Origin: a virus
Length of the DNA: 64,000 nucleotides
Strand: one strand, 5' to 3'
Virus record (IMG/VR): IMGVR_UViG_3300023174_000123
Location: 21,332-85,331 of that record
Shown: piece by piece, positions 7,410-16,553 of the stretch
Position numbering within the stretch: position 1 is the first letter of the stretch
How the letters are laid out: each line of letters starts with the position of its first letter
The notes under the pieces: model-generated
Databases searched by the model: none
Seen by the model: only the letters and a program-made list of their open reading frames with translations
What the model was told of the DNA's origin: nothing
Program-made: the position numbers and the translations under genes

Positions 7410-10400
7410 ATGAGCTACATCCAAAACTTATTCACCAGCCGAGACAACAACGCCCAGGGCAATACCTATGTGGGCCAAGAAGGCCGCATCTGGTGGAATC
7501 CTGATACCAATGCATTTTACTACAGCGACGGCAACACAGCCGGTGGTATTCCTGTGGGTACTGGCGGCGGCGGTCCTGGTGTGCCTGGTGGTCCTACCAA
7601 CTCAATACAATACAACGCAGGTGGTGGCAGCTTTGGTGGCTCAGCTAATCTAGTAGTTTCAGGAACTGGCCTAAGTGCTGTAGGTAACATCGCAGCGGCC
7701 TGGTTCATAGGAAATGTATCTGCCACGGGCAACATAGCTGGCGGCAACATCTTCAGCAACAACTATCTTTATGCCAATGGTCAGAGCATATTTGCCAACA
7801 TCTCATTGACTGGCAATGTGAATCTGGGCAATCTGTATGTGTCAGACCAAACCATCTACGGCAAGAATCTCAATGCCAACATAGGTCTCAGCCCCGAGGG
7901 TGATGGCTGGGTCACGGTGCCCAAGATCGACATAGATGGCATGACCATTGCCAACACTGGCACTGCACTGCAATTTGATACCGACGCTGGCATTGACATC
8001 CAGTTTGGTCCTGGCACCGGCGGCAACATACTCACGGCCGGAACCATAAAACCCACTGGCAACAATACGGCTGGCCTGGGTGCCGCCGGCAGTCGCTACA
8101 CTGATCTTTGGCTGGGATCGGGCAACATCAATCTCATTGACCAAACTCTAAACCAAAACCAACAGATCTACGCCAATCAAGGCAACTTGATCATTGGCAA
8201 TGCCACAGGTCTTTCATTTGGCAACTTCCTGTTCTATGGCAATGTCATGGCCTTGGCCAATGCCGCAGCCAACATTGAGATAGGCACTGCCAATGCCACG
8301 GGTTGGGTGCAGTTCAATCGTGCCATAGCGGTCAGCACTCAAGTGGGTCAAACAGCCTTTGCTGTGGAACGCGATGGCACTGTAGAGATCAACGTGCCCG
8401 GTGGCATTCCGGGTAACACAGCTGGTGCTCTCAACATTGTAGCCACCGCCGACGGTGCCTATCAGAATGTGACCAACTCGGGTGGTGTCATACATGCCAC
8501 CGGTCCTAACAACAGCATAGCACGTGTGACCATTGATGCCTTTGGCACCTCGGTAGCCAACAGTGTGTTTGGACAATTTATTGGACGTGCTGGACGAGGC
8601 ACTGCCAATGTGCCAGTGGCCTTGCAAGCCAATGATGTCATGGCCAGATTTGGTGCCGCAGGCTGGATTGACAGCACCAACAAATTCGCTCCTCAAGGAC
8701 TGCCCACACCCACGGCCATTGAAATGGTAGCTGCTGAAGCGCTTACAGCCAATACCTTGGGCAGCAAAATCAACATTTATGTCACACCCATTGGATCCAA
8801 TGTTCGCACCTTGGCTACCACTGTCAATGGCAACGGCATCAACTTCCCCAACACAGGTGCTGGGGGCACAGGCAATCTTGGCATAACCTTCCAGGACGGC
8901 TCGTTCCAGAACACGGCCTATTCACCAAGCAATTCGGTCAGCAGTCTCACAGCCGGTGCCGGCATCAACTTGTCCGGCAGCACCGGCAACATAACCATAA
9001 CCAACACTGGTATCCTTGGCGTCAACGGCACACCTAATCGTGTGTTGGTGACCAGCAACGTGGCCGGTGTGGTCACTCTCAGCACACCACAGGATCTCAA
9101 CACCACAGCCAATGTCACACTCTACAGCTTGACCGTGACCGACCTCAGCATCATTGGCAATGTCAGCAATGTCATACCCAGCACCGTGGATGGACCAGTG
9201 GTCTATGTGGCCAACACAGCCACGGTCTACAACAACATCAACAATTCGGGTCTTGTTATCGGCAACATAGCCAACAATGTCAGTGCTGGGATCTTGTACA
9301 AGACCAGCTCCAACACCTGGAATTTTGATTATGGCAATGCCTGGGGTATCACAGCCAACACTGTGTATGGCAACACAGGCCAGTTCAATGACCTTTTGCA
9401 TGTGGGCTTTGGCAATGCCACTATAGATTTCCCCAATGCCAGTCTACAGGCCGATTGCAACATTGACAGCTACAATCAGATCGTTATCCACAATCATTTC
9501 CAGGGAGCCAACGCCAGTTCAGACTTCGTGGCCGTGGCCAACAACGGCGATGACAGCAGTTACTACATAGACATGGGCATCAACAGCAATGTTTACAACA
9601 ATGCAGATTATGCCGTCACTGGACCCAATGATGGATATCTGTATGTGAATGGCGGCAACTTGATCATTGGCACTCAGACTGCCAACAAGACCATAAGATT
9701 CTTCACTGGTGGAACCAATACAGCCACCAATGTGCGTGGTACACTGAGTGATTCAGGACTCAGCATGGTGGGCAATGTGTCGGCCAACAACTTTGCAGGC
9801 AACACAGTGTCAGTGACCACAGTGTCGGCCACCACAGTCACCGGCACTACCGTATCAGCCACAGGCGTGGTCACAGCACCCAGCATCACCGGCGGAATAG
9901 TTTCTACCACAGGCACCATCACTGGCGGCAACTTGAGAACTGGCGGCAGCATATCTGCCACTGGCAATGTTACGGCTGGTAATTTGATCACGGCAACCAC
10001 GGTCATAGACGGTGGGGTCAGTACCACAGGCACAGTCACAGCGGCCAACATCAGCGGAGCCAACATCACGGCCTCTGGCACTGTCAGTGCCATTGGCAAT
10101 ATTAGCACGCCCAATTTGAATGCGTCTATTGCTATTGTGTCAACCCTGCTCAGCATCACCGGCAACATCGACGGTGGCAACCTACGCACTTCAGGCATAA
10201 TTTCAACCACGGGCAATGCCACATTTGGCAATGTGCAGACCACAGGACGTGTCAGCGTCACTGGCAACATTGACGGCGGAAATGTTCGTACCGCAGGTTT
10301 GGTCACTGCCACCGGCAACATCAGCACCGCAGGTTATTTCTTGGGTGACGGTGGCCTGCTCAGCAACATCACAGCCTCAACAGGAACCAAGATTGTAAAC

Positions 10401-11078
10401 GGCACCAGCTGGGCCAACATAGCCGCATCAGGTGGCAACCTGGTCATGGCCATAGCCGGCAACACAATAGGAACCATCAGCGCAGGTGGAGCCAACATCA
10501 CTGGTTACGCCAGTGTGTCAGGCAATGTCACAGGTGGAAACCTTGTGGGACAAAATCTCACCGCAGGTCGTGTGGCCATTGTGGGATCGGGCAAAGAAGT
10601 CAGCGACGATGCAGAATTTACCTACAACAGCTCAACCAATGTGCTCAGTGTGGCCGGCAACATAAATGCCACCAACTTTATTGGCAACCTCATTTCGGCC
10701 ACCAACGTCAGCAACGTGGGCAATTTGTATGTGCAAGGCAATATACAGTATAACCTGAACATTGATGACGGCGGCAATGTCACACAGCTCACAAACAAAT
10801 CTACCGCAGTGACCTGCAACGGTAGGACTGGTCGCATCACCACCAGCGGTGCGGCCTTGGCCGGGGGCACCGAAGTTACATTTGTGGTCAACAATACCTA
10901 TGTTCAGCAGTACGACTTGATCATACTCAACATCAAAGATCCTGTGCGGGCCAACACCTATCTGGCCACAGTGGCCGGAGTGGGCACAAACAGTTTCAAC
11001 ATTATGATTACCAATTTAGACAACAACAGTCACAGCGATGCCATCGTCTTGAGTTTTGCTGTGATACAGGTCCGATAG
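7410..11078 (+). CDS. Large repetitive tail fibre protein
   Basis: The 1222-residue product has an N-terminal domain with Gly-Arg-Ile-Trp-Trp-Asn-Pro-Asp-Thr (about residues 26-34), found in virion-attached fibres, then a Gly-rich hinge near 50-60. A very long region follows, rich in Gly-Asn-Ile/Val, Thr-Gly-Asn and Thr-Val-Thr, characteristic of trimeric beta-helical fibre shafts. Near residue 975 a Tyr-Phe-Leu-Gly-Asp-Gly-Gly-Leu-Leu-Ser-Asn-Ile segment matches a motif common in T4-like marine tail fibres. The C-terminal 120 residues are less repetitive and may form the tip. It probably binds the host surface. No intramolecular chaperone domain is evident. Confidence 0.8.
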   Translation: MSYIQNLFTSRDNNAQGNTYVGQEGRIWWNPDTNAFYYSDGNTAGGIPVGTGGGGPGVPGGPTNSIQYNAGGGSFGGSANLVVSGTGLSAVGNIAAAWFIGNVSATGNIAGGNIFSNNYLYANGQSIFANISLTGNVNLGNLYVSDQTIYGKNLNANIGLSPEGDGWVTVPKIDIDGMTIANTGTALQFDTDAGIDIQFGPGTGGNILTAGTIKPTGNNTAGLGAAGSRYTDLWLGSGNINLIDQTLNQNQQIYANQGNLIIGNATGLSFGNFLFYGNVMALANAAANIEIGTANATGWVQFNRAIAVSTQVGQTAFAVERDGTVEINVPGGIPGNTAGALNIVATADGAYQNVTNSGGVIHATGPNNSIARVTIDAFGTSVANSVFGQFIGRAGRGTANVPVALQANDVMARFGAAGWIDSTNKFAPQGLPTPTAIEMVAAEALTANTLGSKINIYVTPIGSNVRTLATTVNGNGINFPNTGAGGTGNLGITFQDGSFQNTAYSPSNSVSSLTAGAGINLSGSTGNITITNTGILGVNGTPNRVLVTSNVAGVVTLSTPQDLNTTANVTLYSLTVTDLSIIGNVSNVIPSTVDGPVVYVANTATVYNNINNSGLVIGNIANNVSAGILYKTSSNTWNFDYGNAWGITANTVYGNTGQFNDLLHVGFGNATIDFPNASLQADCNIDSYNQIVIHNHFQGANASSDFVAVANNGDDSSYYIDMGINSNVYNNADYAVTGPNDGYLYVNGGNLIIGTQTANKTIRFFTGGTNTATNVRGTLSDSGLSMVGNVSANNFAGNTVSVTTVSATTVTGTTVSATGVVTAPSITGGIVSTTGTITGGNLRTGGSISATGNVTAGNLITATTVIDGGVSTTGTVTAANISGANITASGTVSAIGNISTPNLNASIAIVSTLLSITGNIDGGNLRTSGIISTTGNATFGNVQTTGRVSVTGNIDGGNVRTAGLVTATGNISTAGYFLGDGGLLSNITASTGTKIVNGTSWANIAASGGNLVMAIAGNTIGTISAGGANITGYASVSGNVTGGNLVGQNLTAGRVAIVGSGKEVSDDAEFTYNSSTNVLSVAGNINATNFIGNLISATNVSNVGNLYVQGNIQYNLNIDDGGNVTQLTNKSTAVTCNGRTGRITTSGAALAGGTEVTFVVNNTYVQQYDLIILNIKDPVRANTYLATVAGVGTNSFNIMITNLDNNSHSDAIVLSFAVIQVR
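9771..10335 (+). repeat. Degenerate in-gene repeats in the tail fibre shaft
   Basis: Roughly 20-25-codon units recur with the pattern Ser/Thr-x-Thr-Gly-Asn-x-x-x-Gly-Asn-x-x-Thr. Examples are Gly-Gly-Asn-Leu-Arg-Thr-Gly, Gly-Gly-Asn-Leu-Arg-Thr-Ser-Gly and Gly-Gly-Asn-Val-Arg-Thr-Ala-Gly, with related DNA (aacatcgacggtggcaa type). These are coding repeats of the fibre shaft and may serve for recombination between fibres. Confidence 0.7.
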
Positions 11079-11088
11079 GAACGAAAAA

Positions 11089-11802
11089 ATGAAACGACTA
11101 CTATTCATCGCATTGTTTGCCCCTGTCCTGACTTGGGCACAGATAGCACAACAATGCCCGCAGTTCCTGCCCAATGGTCCTGTGTCCTATCAAGCACAGC
11201 CAGGCGATCAAGAACTCTGCAAAACCAACTATGCTGTTATCCATCGTTGCAACGCCAAGGCTCCTGTGGCTGTGTTTGAACACCTGACCGCAACAGGCAT
11301 GAACGGCCCTGCCAAACGCAGAGACGATTTCCGACCAGATCCTGCTGTGGTCGAGCAATGCCGTGCCAGCCTAGCAGACTATGCCACAGTGGGTCGAACA
11401 CACGATCGCGGACACATGAGTCCGGCAGCTAACAACAGCCAGAGCGACGCCATCATGAGTGAAAGTTTCTTTCTTTCAAACATGCTGGCACAGGTGGCCA
11501 ACAACAATCGTGGCGCCTGGCGCTTGTTGGAAGTGGCTGTGCGCCAGTGGGCCAGCCAACCTGGCACAGATTTCTATGTGATTTCGGGTGGCATATTTGA
11601 TCCAGGACATCTGGTCACAGGCAACGGCTTGGGAATACCTACCCGGCTTTACAAGATTGTGGTTGAACGCAACAGCCGCCAGGTTCAGGCCTACTTGTTT
11701 CCTAACGCACCTATAAGTCCAGCCACGTCTTGGCCACAATATCAGACCACCATGACCGAAATCGAGCGTGCCACAGGTATAAGGTTCAATCTAGGACAAT
11801 GA
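11089..11802 (+). CDS. Secreted DNA/RNA non-specific endonuclease (NUC, beta-beta-alpha metal)
   Basis: The 237-residue product starts with a clear signal peptide (Lys-Arg, hydrophobic Leu-Leu-Phe-Ile-Ala-Leu-Phe, cleavage likely after Thr-Trp-Ala at 16-17). The Asp-Arg-Gly-His-Met-Ser-Pro-Ala motif at 106-113 is the catalytic signature of Serratia-type NUC nucleases, with His109 as general base. A downstream Asn-rich helix (Val-Ala-Asn-Asn-Asn) fits the metal-ligand Asn. Several Cys could form periplasmic disulfides. It degrades nucleic acids non-specifically, probably in the periplasm or outside the cell. It lies after the tail fibre and overlaps the next ORF by ATGA. It looks host-acquired. 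Confidence 0.85.
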   Translation: MKRLLFIALFAPVLTWAQIAQQCPQFLPNGPVSYQAQPGDQELCKTNYAVIHRCNAKAPVAVFEHLTATGMNGPAKRRDDFRPDPAVVEQCRASLADYATVGRTHDRGHMSPAANNSQSDAIMSESFFLSNMLAQVANNNRGAWRLLEVAVRQWASQPGTDFYVISGGIFDPGHLVTGNGLGIPTRLYKIVVERNSRQVQAYLFPNAPISPATSWPQYQTTMTEIERATGIRFNLGQ

Positions 11803-11993
11803 GATTCTCAGAGTTTGGCAGGAGTGTATATCCCAAGTCCAAGTTAAAACCTCTTGCGGGCAGTAATATATCAAAAACAGGCACACATGTGGCCCGTTTC
11901 CAACGCAACAAAAACATCCAACCCGGCACCGAACCTTGGTTCAAATTATGGTTTGCCAAACCTGGCCTCACCGGCGAAAATCCCTATAAGTAG
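11799..11993 (+). CDS. Small basic protein with MRxxEF start
   Basis: The 64-residue product (Met-Arg-Phe-Ser-Glu-Phe-Gly-Arg-Ser-Val-Tyr) is basic and Pro/Lys-rich, ending Gly-Glu-Asn-Pro-Tyr-Lys. I chose the internal ATG at 11799 because it makes an ATGA overlap with the nuclease stop. The longer frame start at 11730 lies inside the nuclease gene. The N-terminus echoes the MRAREF proteins, but no Glu cleavage site is obvious. Function is unknown. Confidence 0.5.
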   Translation: MRFSEFGRSVYPKSKLKPLAGSNISKTGTHVARFQRNKNIQPGTEPWFKLWFAKPGLTGENPYK

Positions 11994-11996
11994 TTG

Positions 11997-13121
11997 ATGT
12001 CAAAAGTTTACTGTGCAGCTCCTTGGCGAGGCTTGCACATCAACCCACGTGGTGATGTCAAAACCTGTTGTGCCGGCGATCCCAACATGTTGGGCAATCT
12101 CAACGAGCACAACATTGAACAGATCCTGCACGGCCCTGTCATGCAGGAAATACGCCAAACTCTGCGGCAAGGCCGCATGCACCCTGAATTTTGCCAAAAC
12201 TGCATACAGGCCGAACGCTATGGCCGCAGTGAACGTGACTGGCACAACCGTCTGAATTCAGGATTTGATCCTGACACTGTGTCTGATCAAGATCATCAAC
12301 CGGTGTTGATAGATGTGCGTTGGAATATCACCTGTAATCTCAGCTGTAACTACTGTGGAGACAAGTGCAGTAGCAAGTGGGCTGATTTAAAAGGTGTTCC
12401 AGTGCGTTCGGGCACCAGACCCTATATCGAACAGGTTTGCGAATACCTGTCACTACATCAACACAGCATACGGCAAGTGGCCCTGGTGGGCGGGGAACCC
12501 TTGTTGCTGAAAGAAAATGAATCAGTGTTGGACGTGACTCCAGATTCAGCTTTGGTCAATTTGATAACCAACCTCAGTGTGGATCTTGACACAAACCGTA
12601 TTTTCCAACGCCTGGCTCAACGACCGCGTGTGGGATGGAATGTGAGCTTTGACAATGTTGGATCACGATTTGAATATGTGCGCCACGGTGGCCGTTGGGA
12701 TCTTTTAGAAAAAAACATACAGAGAATACGGCAGTGTGTGGGACATGAAATTGGTATCCATGCTGTGTATAATGTTTACAATGCCACACGATTAGATGAG
12801 TTTGTGACCTGGGCCAAGAGCCAGCAACTTGACATACACTGGCAAAGCCTGTTCCAACCCGAATACCTGGATCCTCTGCAACTGGGTCCAGGCATACAGA
12901 AACTGGCCTTGCAAGAATTACACAGTGTCCTAGCAAGGTCTGACCTGTCATCGGGCGAGCGAGGATTTTTAGAACAAGCACGTAAAAATCTGGAGCAGGC
13001 CAAATCAGATTCCTTGATCCAGCAGTTCAAATCGCACATCGTAGAAATTGAATCAACATATCATCCAGATCAACAAGGAAAGTTCGCCCAATTATGGCCG
13101 GAACTAAGTACGTTACTATGA
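11997..13121 (+). CDS. Radical SAM protein (twitch/SPASM-like) 1
   Basis: The roughly 374-residue protein contains the radical SAM signature Cys-Asn-Leu-Ser-Cys-Asn-Tyr-Cys (Cys113, 117, 120) and a Gly-Gly-Glu-Pro SAM-binding motif near residue 165. The N-terminal 70 residues carry extra cysteines (Cys-Ala-Ala-Pro-Trp, Thr-Cys-Cys-Ala-Gly, Cys-Gln-Asn-Cys) like the twitch/SPASM auxiliary Fe-S domain, here placed before the core. The substrate is unknown. Peptide or nucleotide modification are options. ATG at 11997 follows the upstream TAG by 3 bases (TTG at 11994 is an alternative). The gene ends with ATGA overlap into large terminase, an unusual neighbour. Confidence 0.75.
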   Translation: MSKVYCAAPWRGLHINPRGDVKTCCAGDPNMLGNLNEHNIEQILHGPVMQEIRQTLRQGRMHPEFCQNCIQAERYGRSERDWHNRLNSGFDPDTVSDQDHQPVLIDVRWNITCNLSCNYCGDKCSSKWADLKGVPVRSGTRPYIEQVCEYLSLHQHSIRQVALVGGEPLLLKENESVLDVTPDSALVNLITNLSVDLDTNRIFQRLAQRPRVGWNVSFDNVGSRFEYVRHGGRWDLLEKNIQRIRQCVGHEIGIHAVYNVYNATRLDEFVTWAKSQQLDIHWQSLFQPEYLDPLQLGPGIQKLALQELHSVLARSDLSSGERGFLEQARKNLEQAKSDSLIQQFKSHIVEIESTYHPDQQGKFAQLWPELSTLL

Positions 13122-14683
13122 GCAAAGACGCCTCTACTCTAGTTAAATCACCCTATCGCAAGCAGAGTTGGACCGATCAGCAACTGGCTGAATTCATGGC
13201 CTGTGCAGATCCTGACACAGGACCGCAGTATTTCATGGACAACTTTTTCTACATACAGCATCCCACACGAGGCAAGATGTTGTACCACCCTTTTGACTAT
13301 CAGAAACGTTTGATAGATACCTACCACAACTTCAGATACAGTATCAGCATGATGCCCAGGCAGACCGGTAAGTCAACGTCGGCTGCAGGTTACCTCCTAT
13401 GGATGGCCATGTTCCGTCCAGACTCGACCATCCTGATTGCCGCACACAAGTACACTGGCTCACAGGAGATCATGCAACGTATCCGTTATGCCTACGAACT
13501 GTGTCCAGACCATATTCGTGCCGGAGTCACCAGTTACAACAAAGGCAACCTGGATTTTGAAAACGGCAGCCGCATAGTTTCAACTACCACAACAGAAAAC
13601 ACCGGTCGTGGTATGTCCATTACCTTGCTGTATTGTGACGAGTTTGCATTCGTGCGGCCCACCATAGCCCGAGAGTTCTGGACATCCATAGCACCTACCT
13701 TGGCCACTGGTGGTAAGGCCATTATTACGTCGACGCCCAACTCAGATGAAGATCAGTTTGCCTTGCTGTGGAAAGGTGCCAACAAATGCGAAGATGCCTA
13801 CGGCAATCCCACTGAATTGGGCATCAACGGATTCAAAGCCTATCGCAGTTACTGGAACGAACACCCAGATCGTGATGAAGCCTGGGCCACTGAACAACGG
13901 GCACAGCTAGGCGAAGATCGTTTCCGGCGTGAGATGAATTGTGAATTTGTAATAAATGATGAGACCTTGATAGCTCCTGCCAAGCTCCTGGATTTACAAG
14001 GGCATGAACCTCTCTACAAAACTGGACAGGTACGCTGGTATCAACGACCTAAAAAAGATCGTACCTACGTGGTAGCACTTGATCCAAGCCTGGGCACCGG
14101 TGGCGATCCTGCGGCCATACAGGTATACGAAGCAGAAACCACTGAACAAGTGGCAGAATGGCGGCACAACAGGACCACCATACCCGAACAGGTGCGTATC
14201 TTGGCCAGCATCTGTGCCCATATCAATGAAACTGTGCAGGATCCTCAACGAGTCTATTACAGCATAGAAAACAACACCATTGGCGAAGCGGCCTTGATCA
14301 GCATAGCTGAGTACGGTGAAGAAAACATACAGGGCTATTTCCTCAGTGAACCCGGCACGGGCGGCAACCGCAGATATCGCAAAGGATTCAACACCACTAA
14401 CAAGCCCAAGTTGGCAGCCTGCAACAAGCTCAAATTGTTGATAGAAACAGCCAGAATGAAAATACGTAGCACGGGCCTGGTCAGCGAGCTCAAAACCTTT
14501 GTGGCTTCAGGCATGGGCTATGCGGCCAAACCCGGCGAAACTGACGATCTTGTCATGAGCACAGTGCTGGCAGTGCGCATGTTACAACTGCTACAAACTT
14601 ATGACAGCACCATAAACAACCAACTGCGTGACCATGGCGATGATATAAAACCGCCTATGCCCTTCATAGCAGTACTACGATAA
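13118..14683 (+). CDS. 17: Terminase large subunit, T4 gp17
   Basis: The 521-residue product is the DNA packaging motor ATPase-nuclease. Walker A is Met-Pro-Arg-Gln-Thr-Gly-Lys-Ser (79-86) and Walker B with the catalytic Glu is Leu-Leu-Tyr-Cys-Asp-Glu (170-175). A coupling motif Thr-Ser-Thr-Pro-Asn follows, and the C-terminal RNase H-like nuclease opens with Val-Ala-Leu-Asp-Pro-Ser near 317-322. It is shorter than T4 gp17 (610), mostly by lacking N- and C-terminal extensions. I take ATG 13118, which overlaps the radical SAM stop as ATGA. An in-frame ATG at 13094 would lie inside that gene. It partners with the small subunit at 532-1029. Confidence 0.93.
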   Translation: MSKDASTLVKSPYRKQSWTDQQLAEFMACADPDTGPQYFMDNFFYIQHPTRGKMLYHPFDYQKRLIDTYHNFRYSISMMPRQTGKSTSAAGYLLWMAMFRPDSTILIAAHKYTGSQEIMQRIRYAYELCPDHIRAGVTSYNKGNLDFENGSRIVSTTTTENTGRGMSITLLYCDEFAFVRPTIAREFWTSIAPTLATGGKAIITSTPNSDEDQFALLWKGANKCEDAYGNPTELGINGFKAYRSYWNEHPDRDEAWATEQRAQLGEDRFRREMNCEFVINDETLIAPAKLLDLQGHEPLYKTGQVRWYQRPKKDRTYVVALDPSLGTGGDPAAIQVYEAETTEQVAEWRHNRTTIPEQVRILASICAHINETVQDPQRVYYSIENNTIGEAALISIAEYGEENIQGYFLSEPGTGGNRRYRKGFNTTNKPKLAACNKLKLLIETARMKIRSTGLVSELKTFVASGMGYAAKPGETDDLVMSTVLAVRMLQLLQTYDSTINNQLRDHGDDIKPPMPFIAVLR

Positions 14684-14686
14684 ATA
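14679..14686 (+). promoter_or_regulatory. T4-type late promoter (GATAAATA), near-leaderless
   Basis: GATAAATA overlaps the terminase stop. With the T4 rule (box -13 to -6) transcription would begin at 14692, two bases before the ATG at 14694, and no Shine-Dalgarno sequence is present. Confidence 0.6.
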
Positions 14687-14693
14687 CACTACT

Positions 14694-16496
14694 ATGGCAA
14701 ATATAACACCCGCCCGCAAACTGTTTGATCTTTTGGTCACCAGAGATTTTGATCCAGAAATCCTGGATGCCGCTGGAAAATCCGCTGCTGATCCTAGCCA
14801 AGCGGAAATATTCAGTTTTGACTTCCGTGCTGAATCCGGCAAGGACTATGGCACTGTTGTGATCATGCTTAGTGATGACGGAGCCCTGGAAGTTTACTGT
14901 GCCGACAACGTGGGCAAAACCATGGAAGGTGCCGATAAAACCGACTGGTTCAACTTTTTAGAGCAACTCAAACATTTTGCCGTGCGCACCAATCGATTAG
15001 ATTTTGGTGTGAAGAATTTGAATCACCTGCGCTACAGCATGCAAGGACAAGCTGCCATCAAAGAAGGCTTGTTTGAGTCATGGCAAGGAAAGAAGGACGT
15101 CAGCTGGAATGCTGGCGCCAACGAAAGCCGACTCATGATCAAACACAAACGCAACCTGGGTGAAGGCGAAGCCAGATTCCGTTATGTAGAAAGCCTGTTT
15201 ATTGAAACAGCCGAAGGAGAACGTTACAAGTTACCTTTCCGCAATCTCACTGCCGGCAAGGCCATGCTGGAACATGTGCGCAATGGTGGCCGTCCTTATG
15301 ACCTACGTGGACAACACATTGCTGAAATGGTCACGGAACTCACTGTGCTGAGTCGATTTAGACGTGCCAATGCTGGCAAGCTGTTAGAAGGTGACACTGC
15401 CCAGCTGGTCGAGCGTGCCAATGTCTACTACGAAAACTTACAAAAAAATCTCAAGAGCTTGACCAACCGCAGAGGTTACCACACATATTTTGAATCATGG
15501 ACTCCCTTGGACGTAAAAGAAGAGACTGTGGTCATAGAAGGACTCAAGCACTTGTTTGTCACACAAAGCATTGATCAGCGGATCGAAGATGCCTTGCCAG
15601 TGATAGCCCGAATACAACAACAGGAAAACGCTATGAAAGAAGCCAACATATTTGAAGCCTGGGCCAATCAGCTCATGGAAGGAACCTGGCAAACACCAGA
15701 CACACCCGAAAAGCAAGCCAAGCTGATCGAACTGCTCAGCCAAGACTTGCCAGTGGGTGCGGATGCTACCAATGCCACCGAACAGTTGTATGATCTCATT
15801 GGTGATGATGAACTGTTTGACCAACTGCAGGAATTGGCCGATCGTGATGCCAATGCCGACGCACGCCAGATCGTGTTGAACCGCATGCAGGAATTGGCAC
15901 ATGATCCTGACATCATGAAGGTCATCACCAGCTTGAACATCGATGACAAGTATGCAATGAATCCGCCTGAGCAGACACCCGCTGATCTTGGCTCAGAAGA
16001 AGACAAGGTTGAAGAAATGTTGGGCGGTGATGCCGCAGATGACCTGATCACCGACATCGAAGTGCCTGAGCAAGGCGAGGAAATGGAAGAAACTGTCAAA
16101 GATCCTGCCACACAGACCGAAGATCCACCAGGTGCTGGCCAGCCAGCCTATCCAGAATATGATCAAGACTTGAGTAGTATCTTGAAACATGCTGGTGTGC
16201 CTGCTCAAGAAAGACCTGCACCAGACTACGAACTAGAAGTGGCCGAAACGGCCAATCCTGGTGTGACCCCGGCCGACATTGACGGTGTGCCCACAGAGGA
16301 ACTTGATGAAGCCAGCCGTTGCAACATGACCGAAGCTGGTGAAAGTTGCCCAGTTCATGGACTCAAAGAGTGTGGCATGTACGAAGCCTCAGCCCTGCAA
16401 GGACAGTATGGACACAGCGGCCGCATGAAACCGGTGGCCCAAGATACTGGATTCTTGACCCGCCTCAAAGAACTAAGCGGCATGATCAAAACCTAG
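14694..16496 (+). CDS. Large conserved T4-like phage protein of unknown function
   Basis: This 600-residue product has a folded N-terminal half (about 1-310) with Ala-Arg-Lys-Leu-Phe-Asp-Leu-Leu-Val-Thr-Arg-Asp-Phe and Met-Gln-Gly-Gln-Ala-Ala-Ile-Lys-Glu-Gly. An acidic, probably disordered region follows (about 430-540). A C-terminal Cys/His cluster (Arg-Cys-Asn-Met-Thr-Glu-Ala-Gly-Glu-Ser-Cys-Pro-Val-His-Gly) may bind a metal. I recall related proteins in marine T4-like phages, always uncharacterised. It sits between gp17 and gp32 with a late promoter, so a virion or head-filling role is possible. No enzymatic motif is visible. Confidence 0.55.
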   Translation: MANITPARKLFDLLVTRDFDPEILDAAGKSAADPSQAEIFSFDFRAESGKDYGTVVIMLSDDGALEVYCADNVGKTMEGADKTDWFNFLEQLKHFAVRTNRLDFGVKNLNHLRYSMQGQAAIKEGLFESWQGKKDVSWNAGANESRLMIKHKRNLGEGEARFRYVESLFIETAEGERYKLPFRNLTAGKAMLEHVRNGGRPYDLRGQHIAEMVTELTVLSRFRRANAGKLLEGDTAQLVERANVYYENLQKNLKSLTNRRGYHTYFESWTPLDVKEETVVIEGLKHLFVTQSIDQRIEDALPVIARIQQQENAMKEANIFEAWANQLMEGTWQTPDTPEKQAKLIELLSQDLPVGADATNATEQLYDLIGDDELFDQLQELADRDANADARQIVLNRMQELAHDPDIMKVITSLNIDDKYAMNPPEQTPADLGSEEDKVEEMLGGDAADDLITDIEVPEQGEEMEETVKDPATQTEDPPGAGQPAYPEYDQDLSSILKHAGVPAQERPAPDYELEVAETANPGVTPADIDGVPTEELDEASRCNMTEAGESCPVHGLKECGMYEASALQGQYGHSGRMKPVAQDTGFLTRLKELSGMIKT

Positions 16497-16513
16497 CATC
16501 TGAACAACCGCGT

Positions 16514-16521
16514 CATAAATA
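16514..16521 (+). promoter_or_regulatory. T4-type late promoter (CATAAATA) upstream of gp32
   Basis: CATAAATA lies in the 158-base gap before gp32, just upstream of a sigma70 promoter. Tandem early/late promoters would allow gp32 synthesis throughout infection. Confidence 0.5.
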
Positions 16522-16524
16522 CAC

Positions 16525-16553
16525 TTGACGCTACGAAATAAAGCGTATATACT
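16525..16553 (+). promoter_or_regulatory. Sigma70-type promoter for gp32 (TTGACG-17-TATACT)
   Basis: TTGACG (16525-16530) and TATACT (16548-16553) are separated by exactly 17 bases. Transcription would start near 16560, giving gp32 a leader of about 95 bases. Confidence 0.7.

Noticed and set aside
9771-10335. CRISPR-like repeat array
   Set aside because: The repeats are degenerate, in frame, coding for fibre shaft units, without constant repeats or spacers.
7520-10894. Long minus-strand open frames opposite the tail fibre gene
   Set aside because: They are shadows of the repetitive Gly-Asn/Thr-rich coding strand, give low-complexity Pro/Val/Leu products, and have no promoter or ribosome site.
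13094-13117. Upstream ATG for large terminase
   Set aside because: It lies inside the radical SAM gene, while ATG 13118 forms the ATGA overlap used throughout this genome.
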